Assembly: GCF_002155425.1 (NCBI RefSeq)
Contig: NZ_MUYG01000010.1
Span: 124,001-188,000 of the forward strand
DNA: 64,000 nucleotides
Direction of reading: 5' to 3'
Source of the DNA: Erythrobacter donghaensis
GTDB lineage: Bacteria > Pseudomonadota > Alphaproteobacteria > Sphingomonadales > Sphingomonadaceae
Each line of letters opens with the position of its first letter. The stretch's first letter is position 1. Below are positions 58,201 to 64,000 of this stretch, piece by piece. Below the pieces are notes generated by a model. That model was not told where the DNA came from and ran no database searches. It saw only the letters and a list, made by a program, of their open reading frames with translations. The translations under genes and the position numbers were made by a program.

Positions 58201-58913
58201 GGGGGAAGACGGTGTGGATCATCGGCGAGCATCTTGCCGATTACCTCGCCGAAACCGCGCGCGCCTTCATCGAGGATTGCCATGCGGCCAACGTCGTCGT
58301 CATCACTCGCACCGCCGAAGCCTTCGAAGCGATCAGCGCGCAGCTCGACGAGGATGTCGCCCAGTCGCTCACCTCGCTGGTGGTCGAAAGCGACATCGAA
58401 GCCGCGATGGACGATGCCCTCACCCAATGGGGCAAGCCGACCACGATCCTCTCTACCCCGATGGCCGCGCTGCCCGGCAAGCTGTTCGCCACCGACGATC
58501 CGCTCACCCCGGACGAGTTCCGCGGCGTGGTGGCCGACAACCTGACCCACCACTTCCGCGTCAGCCGCCGCGCCTCGCTATACGATGATTGCCAGCTGGT
58601 GCTGACCAGCCCCGATGTGCCGATGGGCGACAAGTCTCCGGCCTTTGCGCTGGCGAACTTCATCAAGACCACGCTCCATGCCTTCACCGCGACGCTCGCC
58701 GTGGAGAACGAGCGACTGGTGCATGATGTGCCGGTCAACCAGATCAACCTCACCCGCCGCGTGCAGTCGGAAGAGCCGCGCGATCTCGACGAACATCTCG
58801 AAGAGGTGCGCCGCTTTGCCCGCGCGGTGCTGCTGGTCGGCGCGCCGCTGCCCGATGCGGAGGACTCGCGCTACCGGGCGCGGATCTATCGCGGCATGTC
58901 GATGACGGTGTGA
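55221..58913 (+). CDS. mcr: Bifunctional malonyl-CoA reductase
   Basis: 1230 residues (Chloroflexus Mcr about 1,219). Two tandem SDR modules reduce malonyl-CoA to 3-hydroxypropionate with 2 NADPH. The N-terminal half (about 1-570) has GAAGNLGG (30-37), NNAG, and Y191-x3-K195; by homology it reduces malonate semialdehyde to 3-hydroxypropionate. The C-terminal half (about 575-1230) has TGGSAGIGG (585-593), NNAG and Y744-x3-K748; by homology it reduces malonyl-CoA to the semialdehyde. Both active sites are intact. A GTG start with GAGGAG 6 bases upstream gives a much better start than pcs. It begins 104 bases after pcs; a GCGAA/TTCGC hairpin is in that gap. Confidence 0.93.
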   Translation: MAKSKVIAAAPALQGDIPGRLAGKIAVVTGAAGNLGGHIVTHYLAEGATVVMTGRTPERTKAAAEALLKATGADPARLATVALDGGDIASVRAAIAEVVKQFGRIDILVNNAGSAGPKQPIENLPLSAEELAALQKAGSTDSETVGDALRNIFGVAWNVARVAAEHIPEGGSIINVSTIFSRTPYYARAAYVVPKAAMNAWSRELSLELGPKGIRVNLVYPGPIESERIRNVFAAMDAARGDNAGTTATQFFDMMSLERATGGNDKAKTFPTPTDIATTCVFLGSDESAAYNGHDFEVTHGMSVRKEQRSTYLARPTMRSMDGTGLAVLIAAGDNFEEALEIAQVQLACGAEVVLGLPRAADVAIAEKRCAALGLSDKLAIIRFSRKDPAGMEEALEDYTKGGTPVSGALFLPALSAGELAGAITTADDSVVEALMDAELAGNMALARTMSRYWKRHDNLLQPPRFVFVSHASDGKGDIYGHILRAATEQLIRIWRDESEIDTAHGRRRQAEWGNQIVRFTNTEAENIRFTAGHAARILLKESKLGEITLYVPSNIGEATGARKAMPGFSENITGLHLGKVALITGGSAGIGGQVARLLALAGGKVMMVARRESELAVARAKIVSELEDIGFAGVERRVQTLANVDVSNFESLKGAVDATLKAFGRIDYLINNAGVAGAEDMVVDMGVDAWNYTLDANLVSNYFLMHHVAPLMKAQGSGYILNVSSYFGGEKYLAVAYPNRADYAVSKAGQRAMVESMARYLGPEVQFNAIAPGPVDGDRLSGTGGKPGLFERRGKLILENKRLNAVHAAAIKAIRRGVRVEAVLARLARNDTVKMSHDTNNPRELRELALACAREGDGTCTWDQYLLTPQIAAALIGRLRQAGLFLDAPEWNDRSPAEDGDWLLRVPPEDALFLPADKIAAEAKKVGGGVLSKLYLGKMPTEHDVAQATVFFLADRAVSGETFMPSGGLSVERSTTERELFGSPKQERLDQMRGKTVWIIGEHLADYLAETARAFIEDCHAANVVVITRTAEAFEAISAQLDEDVAQSLTSLVVESDIEAAMDDALTQWGKPTTILSTPMAALPGKLFATDDPLTPDEFRGVVADNLTHHFRVSRRASLYDDCQLVLTSPDVPMGDKSPAFALANFIKTTLHAFTATLAVENERLVHDVPVNQINLTRRVQSEEPRDLDEHLEEVRRFARAVLLVGAPLPDAEDSRYRARIYRGMSMTV

Positions 58914-58926
58914 TACAAGCCCGCAC

Positions 58927-59853
58927 GTGATCCAGTATCTGCCCTTCGAAAAGCCGATCGAGGCGCTCGACAAGCATGTGGCGGAGCTTTCCGCCCTGCC
59001 CGAGGGCCTCGAGGAGGCGCGGATGCTGCGCGAGCGGGCCGACAAGCTGCTCGCCGATACCTATGCGCGCCTCTCCCCGTGGGAGCGCACGCTGGTCGCG
59101 CGCCACCCGCAGCGCCCACGCTTCGAAAAGCTGGTGGCCGAGCTGTTCACCGATTTCCTGCCGCTGGCGGGGGATCGCACCTTCGGGGACGACAACGCGA
59201 TCATAGGCGGCTTTGCGCGCTTCGAGGGGCGCAAGGTGATGGTGATCGGCCATGTGAAGGGTGAGGACACGCCGGGGCGGCTGCACCACAATTTCGGCAT
59301 GGCGCGGCCTGAAGGCTATCGCAAGGCGATCCGCATGATGGAACTCGCCGACCGCTTCAGCCTGCCGGTGGTGACACTGGTCGATACCCCCGGCGCCTTC
59401 CCCGGCGTCGATGCCGAGGCGCGCGGGCAGGCCGAGGCCATTGCCCGCTCAACCGAGGCCTGTCTCGGTCTCGGCGTGCCGCTGGTGGCGGTGATCATCG
59501 GCGAGGGTGGATCGGGCGGAGCGGTGGCGCTGGCGGCGGCGAACCGCGTGCTGATGTTCGAACACGCGGTCTATTCGGTGATCTCGCCCGAAGGCTGCGC
59601 CTCGATCCTGTGGCGCAGCGCCGCGCAGGCCGCCAATGCCGCCGAGGCGATGAAGGTGACGGCGGGCGACCTCCTGAAGCTCGGCGTGATCCACCGCATC
59701 GTCTACGAACCGCGCGGCGGCGCGCATCGCGACCATGCCGAGACCGCCAAGCGGCTGGCACTGGCCCTGCGCGCGGAGCTCGACAGCCTTGCCGCGCTGA
59801 CCCCCGCGCAACTGCGCCGCGAGCGCGAGGAATTTTTCCTCAAACTCGGATAA
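58927..59853 (+). CDS. accA: Acetyl-CoA carboxylase carboxyltransferase subunit alpha
   Basis: 308 residues, typical AccA length. [20 protein letters not shown] and IGEGGSGGA (oxyanion segment) are the family signatures. With AccD it forms the carboxyltransferase that makes malonyl-CoA. The GTG start is 13 bases after the mcr stop, so it is in the pcs-mcr operon and feeds it with malonyl-CoA. AccD, AccB and AccC are not in the window. Whether this is the only accA or an extra copy cannot be told here. Confidence 0.93.
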   Translation: MIQYLPFEKPIEALDKHVAELSALPEGLEEARMLRERADKLLADTYARLSPWERTLVARHPQRPRFEKLVAELFTDFLPLAGDRTFGDDNAIIGGFARFEGRKVMVIGHVKGEDTPGRLHHNFGMARPEGYRKAIRMMELADRFSLPVVTLVDTPGAFPGVDAEARGQAEAIARSTEACLGLGVPLVAVIIGEGGSGGAVALAAANRVLMFEHAVYSVISPEGCASILWRSAAQAANAAEAMKVTAGDLLKLGVIHRIVYEPRGGAHRDHAETAKRLALALRAELDSLAALTPAQLRREREEFFLKLG

Positions 59854-59863
59854 GACGCCGACC

Positions 59864-60256
59864 GTGCGGAAGGATCGACCACGCAGGCTCAAGGTCTATT
59901 TTGACGGCGGCTGCCGGCCCAACCCCGGCCCCATCGAGGTCGCCGTGGTCGCGCGCGGGGTCGCGCATTTCTTCGATGACCTTGGCATCGGGACCAATAC
60001 CGATGCCGAATGGCTGGCGCTGCGCATGGCACTGCAGGTCGCGCAATCCTTGGACGCGGCGGAATTCGATCTGATCGGCGATTCGCTGGAGGTCGTCCGG
60101 CAGGCGAATGGCGCGTCCCGGCCGGGCTCCGAAAGCGCCGCCGCCCACCTTGCGCGCTACGAGGCCGCTGCCGCGCACCGCCGCCCCAGACAGGTCAAAT
60201 GGACACCGCGCGGGCAGAACCTCGCCGGGATCGCGCTTGCCAGACGCAAAGGGTGA
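59864..60256 (+). CDS. RNase H-like domain protein with an incomplete active site
   Basis: 130 residues from a GTG, 10 bases after accA. RNase HI-type acids D14 (YFDGGCRPNPG), E49 (TDAEW) and D73 (GDS) are present. At the place of the fourth acidic residue (N-x-x-x-D-E-L-A in E. coli) the sequence has isoleucine I123, so full cleavage activity is doubtful. Short compared with E. coli RnhA (155). Likely cotranscribed with accA. Similar small RNase H-like proteins (RVT_3) are common in sphingomonads; role unknown. Confidence 0.75.
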   Translation: MRKDRPRRLKVYFDGGCRPNPGPIEVAVVARGVAHFFDDLGIGTNTDAEWLALRMALQVAQSLDAAEFDLIGDSLEVVRQANGASRPGSESAAAHLARYEAAAAHRRPRQVKWTPRGQNLAGIALARRKG

Positions 60257-60312
60257 CGCGGGGGCGACAGAGCCCGACTGACGCATGGCTCAAACAGCGG
60301 AAACACAAGCGG

Positions 60313-60385
<73 letters not shown>

Positions 60386-60466
60386 GCACCGCGAGGCTCG
60401 CCCCTAACCGCATTCGGGCCTGCTCTCAAGAGGGCAGGGCTCGGGGGTGCCGGGGGCGGCGGAGGC

Positions 60467-61969
60467 TTAGTAATTCCACTGGGCCTGCACGCGCAGGATC
60501 TGCCCTTCGGCCTGCCCGAGGCGGCGTTCGTCGGCCTCCTTGCGCTTGGCAAAGCCATAGGTGGTGGTGATTTCGAGCGAGGGATCGAGCTGGAATTCGA
60601 AGCCCAGTTCCAGCTCCTCGGTCTCCAGCCGCGGCGCGTTGACCGCGGCCTTGAACCCTCCGCGGTAATATTGCCAGCGCGCGAAGGGATAGAAGGGGCC
60701 GATCGGCGACCGGTCGATCTTGCCCATCACCTGCACATAGCCGCCGTCGAGGGGACGTTCTTCGATCTGGCCGGTGGCGGGGATGAATTCCGGGCCGGTG
60801 CCCCAGTTCCATTCGGCCTGCACGCCGAAGGGCTGGGGGTAGAGAATCGCGTGGATGTTGACGCGCTCGTCCTTGAAACCGACCGGGCTGACCCCGCCGG
60901 CGCGAATTTCGGGGCGGATTTTGTTGCGCATCACCGATCCGCCGATCTCGAACACCTGACCGTCCATCCCCAGCCCGTCCAGTTCGAAGGGCCAGGTGGC
61001 AAGGCCCACCAGCATCACGTTGTCGTCGGCCTCGGTGCGGTTCAGACCCTGCCCGTTGAACGCGCCGAAGCCGAAGGCACCGTAATTGCCGAAAAGCTTC
61101 TGCCCGTCTTTCGCCAGCCGGTCCCAGATCGCCTGCACGCGCGGCGGGGTGTAATAGGCGACGATCCCGAGATCGCGTTCGCCCGACGCGGCGCTGTTGA
61201 TCCCGTCGGTGCGATCGAGCGCCAGGCGGTTGGAGGAGGACTGCATGTTCTCCCACCCATAGGGCACTTTCGACTGGCCGAGCCGGATGCGGAAGGACTT
61301 GTCGCCGGTGGGGAAGACATCGGCATACATGTCGCGCAGGCTGACCGTCCCCTCGCGCCGCTCGCCGACCGACTGGTTGGAAACCGCGGCGGCGAAATCG
61401 GGCTGGAAGTAGAGCGAGACGTGATCGTTGAGATCGCCCTGCAGCACCATGCGCAGCCGGCGGAAGGTGAAGTTGCTGTTGTCGTTCACGCCGCTGTCGT
61501 GGATCGTACGCAGGCGCGAGATTCCGGCGGGCGCGCTGGCATCGCCCGAGACGATCTGGTTGAAGCGCAGCTGGGTGTAGCCGCGCAGGCGCAGTTTTTC
61601 ATACCACGCCTTGGACTTCGCTGCGGGCGCAGCGGCGCTGGCGAGACGCGGATCGCCTGCCGGGGCTTGGGCCGGGGCGGGGGCCGCAGCGAGCGCCGGG
61701 GCGGGCGTGGTAGCCGTGACCGCCACGGATGGGGCGGGCTGGGCTGCGGGCACGGCCGTCTGGGCCGACTGAAGCGCCATCACCATCGCCTTCAGCTCGT
61801 CAATCTGCCGTTGCAGATCGGCGATGGTCTGGGCCGGGTCGCTATCCTCCGGCGCGGGCGCAGGCGAATCGGGCAGAGCCTGAGCTTGAGCCGGGGCACC
61901 GCTGCCAAGGCTGACAAGCAAAGCGAGCGCGATCACGCCGGATGAGTATCGCATCGAAAGGGGAGACAT
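60467..61969 (-). CDS. Phosphate-selective porin O/P family outer-membrane protein
   Basis: 500 residues. Signal peptide to about residue 30 (APAQAQA). A trimerising coiled coil (IADLQRQIDELKAMVMAL, about 48-65), an Ala/Pro-rich linker, then a 16-strand-type barrel with RLRMVLQGDLNDHVSLYFQPDF. It ends in a terminal aromatic residue (QWNY). OprP/OprO porins pass phosphate or polyphosphate; the lysine ladder cannot be checked here, so the solute is not certain. AAAGG lies 9 bases before the ATG at 61969; a second ATG is five codons later. Confidence 0.85.
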   Translation of the reverse strand: MSPLSMRYSSGVIALALLVSLGSGAPAQAQALPDSPAPAPEDSDPAQTIADLQRQIDELKAMVMALQSAQTAVPAAQPAPSVAVTATTPAPALAAAPAPAQAPAGDPRLASAAAPAAKSKAWYEKLRLRGYTQLRFNQIVSGDASAPAGISRLRTIHDSGVNDNSNFTFRRLRMVLQGDLNDHVSLYFQPDFAAAVSNQSVGERREGTVSLRDMYADVFPTGDKSFRIRLGQSKVPYGWENMQSSSNRLALDRTDGINSAASGERDLGIVAYYTPPRVQAIWDRLAKDGQKLFGNYGAFGFGAFNGQGLNRTEADDNVMLVGLATWPFELDGLGMDGQVFEIGGSVMRNKIRPEIRAGGVSPVGFKDERVNIHAILYPQPFGVQAEWNWGTGPEFIPATGQIEERPLDGGYVQVMGKIDRSPIGPFYPFARWQYYRGGFKAAVNAPRLETEELELGFEFQLDPSLEITTTYGFAKRKEADERRLGQAEGQILRVQAQWNY

Positions 61970-62038
61970 GGACAGGTGCCTTTGCAGTTCGGCAGGCCCC
62001 GGAAGGGCGCTTTCGGCGCGGGCACTATGTCGGTTTCA

Positions 62039-62063
62039 TGTCACTTGCGTGACAAATGTGACT
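62039..62063. promoter_or_regulatory. Palindromic element upstream of the porin gene
   Basis: TGTCAC (62039-62044) and GTGACA (62049-62054) form a perfect 6-bp inverted repeat around TTGC, followed by a third GTGACT (62058-62063). It is 70-95 bases upstream of the porin start, a usual operator position. It resembles half-sites of phosphate-regulator boxes but does not have the 11-base direct-repeat spacing of a PHO box. Confidence 0.4.
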
Positions 62064-62068
62064 GGAAT

Positions 62069-62087
62069 CTTGCCGTCATATGGCAAG
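62069..62087 (-). terminator. Possible terminator stem-loop after the DUF429 gene
   Basis: CTTGCC (62069-62074) pairs with GGCAAG (62082-62087) around a 7-base loop, 6 bases beyond the stop codon of the minus-strand DUF429 gene. No T-tract on the minus-strand side, so low confidence. Confidence 0.3.
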
Positions 62088-62093
62088 CCGGGG

Positions 62094-62978
62094 CTAGAGC
62101 GCGCCGAAGGTCCAGCCCTCGGTGCGGGCGATTGCGGGGGTCAGGCCCGGCGGGTGCCAGAGGTCGCGGGTGGCGTGAACCCGGCGCAGCCATGCGGCGG
62201 TGAGCAGCGCGTCGGAGGAGTGATCGTCGATCGCGCCGCTCCCGCTAACCGGGGGGGAATCGAGCCGGTCGAGCGCATCGTTGAGCGCCTCAAAGCTGCG
62301 AATCTTGGTCGCCGTGCCCGTCACCCCACCCAGCCTTGCCGCCATCGCGGTGTAGATTTCGGTGATGACCGAACCTTCACTGGGCAGCGGGTCGACCGGC
62401 CAGACAGGCACCCGGACTGCGAGGCGATGGAGCATCCGCATCCCTGTCAGGCTCGATTTGCCGACCTGCGCTGCGCCGACGAGGTTGAAATTGCTCACCG
62501 GCCGTACGCCCTGTGCGCGCTGCGCGTGTTCGGCGATGCGGAAGCGGCCTTCGCGAGTGGCGGCACCGGCCAGCAGGAAGCGGTCGCCCTCCGCCCCCGC
62601 ACCGTGACGGAAATAGCGCGAGGCGTGTTCGTGGGTGACAAAGCCGCCCGCCTCGAGGTTGGGATCGTCGGCGCAGAGCGCATCGATCAGCGCCCACAAA
62701 GAGCGCGCTTCGTCAGGTGAGGCGTCCCAATCGGGGAAGAAGCTTCCCGCATCCACGAAAGGCAGGCTGATGCCGAGGTCGAGGCCGACCAGCGTCGGTT
62801 CGCGCAAGGATTGCAGCAGCGCCAGCACCTCACCGCGCGCCCAGCCTTTGGGATCGGGCGGGGTAAGCAGCACTGGCGGCCCGCCCTCGGCCCGCGCGAG
62901 CGCCAGCGCGATGCCTTTCTGGCGCGGGCCCTTGGCCCCCGACCAGTCGACCGCAAGGAACTGCGCGAAGCGGCTCAA
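62094..62978 (-). CDS. DUF429 family protein
   Basis: 294 residues from a TTG that overlaps the rarA stop as TTGA, with GGGGGGAG about 9 bases upstream; an ATG at 63008 would add ten residues inside rarA. The start FLAVDWSGAKG, with the conserved Asp-Trp-Ser-Gly, and GLDLGISLPF (about 65-74), then DDHSSDALLTAAW near the C-terminus, match a DUF429/RNase H-fold, predicted-nuclease family. Translation is probably coupled to rarA. Confidence 0.75.
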   Translation of the reverse strand: MSRFAQFLAVDWSGAKGPRQKGIALALARAEGGPPVLLTPPDPKGWARGEVLALLQSLREPTLVGLDLGISLPFVDAGSFFPDWDASPDEARSLWALIDALCADDPNLEAGGFVTHEHASRYFRHGAGAEGDRFLLAGAATREGRFRIAEHAQRAQGVRPVSNFNLVGAAQVGKSSLTGMRMLHRLAVRVPVWPVDPLPSEGSVITEIYTAMAARLGGVTGTATKIRSFEALNDALDRLDSPPVSGSGAIDDHSSDALLTAAWLRRVHATRDLWHPPGLTPAIARTEGWTFGAL

Positions 62979-64000
62979 GCCTGCCGCTCCCCCCGCAGCT
63001 TGTCCCAATATTCGAGCCGCTTCCTCACTTCCCGCTCGAAGCCACGCTCAACAGGACTGTAGAACTCTTCCGCCGTCATGCCTTCGGGCCAGTAATTGTC
63101 GCCCGAAAAGCCCTCGGCCGTGCTGTGATCGTGGGTGTAGCCCTCGCCATAGCCGATGTCCTTCATCAGCTTGGTGGGTGCGTTGAGGATGTTGGCGGGC
63201 GGGGCGAGGCTGCCGGTCGCCTTGGCCACCTTCCACGCCGCCTTCTGCGCCATGTAGACCGCATTCGATTTGGGCGCGGTGGCAAGATAGAGGCAGGCCT
63301 GCACCAGCGCCAGCTCCCCCTCGGGCGAGCCGAGGAAGCGATAGGCCTCCATCGCCGCCATGGATTGCGGGAGCGCGTGAGGATCGGCCATGCCGATATC
63401 CTCCACCGCCATGCGCACCAGCCGCCGGGCGAGGAATAGCGGCTCCTCGCCTGCGGTCAGCATTCGCGCCAGCCAATAAAGCGCCGCCTGCGGATCGGAC
63501 CCGCGCACGGCTTTGTGGAGCGCGGAAATGAGGTTGTAATGCCCGTCGCGGTCCTTGTCGTAGACCGCCACCCGGCGTTGCAGGAAGTTGCCGAGCGCGC
63601 CCGGATCGAGCGGCTCGGTCAACCCTGCGGCATAGAGCGTTTCCGCCTGCCCCAACAGGAAGCGCCCGTCGCCATCGGCCTGCGCGATCAGCGCGCTGCG
63701 CGCCTCGGGGGTGAGGGGGAGGGGGCCTTCAAGGCCTTCCGCCTTTTCGAGCAGGGCGGCCAGTGCATCCTCGTCCAGCCGGTTCAGCACCAGCACCTGT
63801 GCGCGGCTCAATAGCGCGGCGTTGAGCGCGAAACTCGGGTTCTCGGTGGTCGCGCCGACCAGCGTCACCACCCCGCGCTCGACATAGGGGAGGAAGCCGT
63901 CCTGCTGCGCGCGGTTGAAACGGTGAATCTCGTCCACGAAGAGCAGGGTCTTGCGGCCCGCTTTCGCCATCTTCTCCGCCTCGGCGAACGCCTGTTTCAG
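62975..64000 (-). CDS. rarA: Replication-associated recombination protein A (AAA+ ATPase), 5' end cut by the window
   Basis: The frame is open to the last base of the window, so the start lies beyond it; the 341 codons present cover the C-terminal three quarters of a protein of about 430-450. Walker B is LLFVDEIHRFN, then sensor 1 GATTENPSF, and the tetramerisation region with AVYMAQKAA and the C-terminal PTKLMKDIGYGEGY motif. RarA (MgsA) acts at stalled replication forks with RecA and SSB. It overlaps the DUF429 gene by 4 bases. Confidence 0.95.
   Translation of the reverse strand: MKQAFAEAEKMAKAGRKTLLFVDEIHRFNRAQQDGFLPYVERGVVTLVGATTENPSFALNAALLSRAQVLVLNRLDEDALAALLEKAEGLEGPLPLTPEARSALIAQADGDGRFLLGQAETLYAAGLTEPLDPGALGNFLQRRVAVYDKDRDGHYNLISALHKAVRGSDPQAALYWLARMLTAGEEPLFLARRLVRMAVEDIGMADPHALPQSMAAMEAYRFLGSPEGELALVQACLYLATAPKSNAVYMAQKAAWKVAKATGSLAPPANILNAPTKLMKDIGYGEGYTHDHSTAEGFSGDNYWPEGMTAEEFYSPVERGFEREVRKRLEYWDKLRGERQA

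Noticed and set aside
49639..59853. A full autotrophic 3-hydroxypropionate bicycle
   Set aside because: Only the acetyl-CoA to propionyl-CoA arm is present; no malyl-CoA lyase, mesaconyl-CoA or propionyl-CoA carboxylase genes are in the window.
62039..62063. Canonical PHO box at the porin gene
   Set aside because: The half-sites are in inverted order or 9 bases apart, not the 11-base direct repeat of a PHO box.

Overview
This 64 kb window is a piece of a GC-rich alphaproteobacterial chromosome. Sphingomonadales, and within it an Erythrobacteraceae-type organism (Erythrobacter/Porphyrobacter relatives), is the best fit. I infer this from the gene families, the complete dcw cluster ending in a long-linker FtsZ, and a propionyl-CoA synthase/malonyl-CoA reductase pair that I recall being reported from aerobic anoxygenic phototrophs such as Erythrobacter. 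I could not run a database search. No insertion sequence, prophage, CRISPR array or rRNA gene was seen.

Layout. 1-6658: mixed small housekeeping and hypothetical genes (an SDR, two exported proteins, an AlkA-type glycosylase, an adrenodoxin-like ferredoxin, a DUF1905 protein, cysteine synthase, a membrane protein and a lipoprotein). 6659-7074: the upstream region of the division cluster, with a helically phased array of TCCC/GGGA boxes that looks like a MraZ operator. 7075-26260: an uninterrupted dcw cluster, mraZ-rsmH-ftsL-ftsI-murE-murF-mraY-murD-ftsW-murG-murC-murB-ddl-ftsQ-ftsA-ftsZ, in which 12 of 15 junctions overlap. 26377-31337: a TPR/SPOR protein, a YbjN-like protein, proC, a Bax-inhibitor-1-type membrane protein and a proline-tract lipoprotein. 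31445-33983: tRNA-Ala(CGC) with a strong hairpin, then a cobalamin riboswitch and a BtuB-type receptor. 34115-38020: obgE, proB, an epimerase and an unknown protein.

38031-41935 (minus strand) is a sulfate-assimilation/siroheme operon: uroporphyrinogen-III methyltransferase, DUF2849, sulfite reductase, DUF934 and a cysH with Fe-S-type APS reductase cysteines. 42148-45289 (minus strand) is sseA-metC-mscS, joined by ATGA overlaps. Next come a Pro-rich membrane protein, queF, and a PAS-GGDEF-EAL-PilZ c-di-GMP protein.

The highlight is 49639-60256 on the plus strand. A 1825-residue trifunctional propionyl-CoA synthase (pcs), a 1230-residue bifunctional malonyl-CoA reductase (mcr) and the acetyl-CoA carboxylase alpha subunit (accA) are followed by a small RNase H-like gene. 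Together the first three would carry acetyl-CoA to malonyl-CoA, 3-hydroxypropionate and propionyl-CoA, the first arm of the 3-hydroxypropionate bicycle known from Chloroflexus, here in a proteobacterial setting. Neither the CO2-fixing closure nor the propionyl-CoA carboxylation steps are in the window. The window ends with tRNA-Thr(TGT), a phosphate-selective-type porin, a DUF429 protein and the 3' part of rarA.
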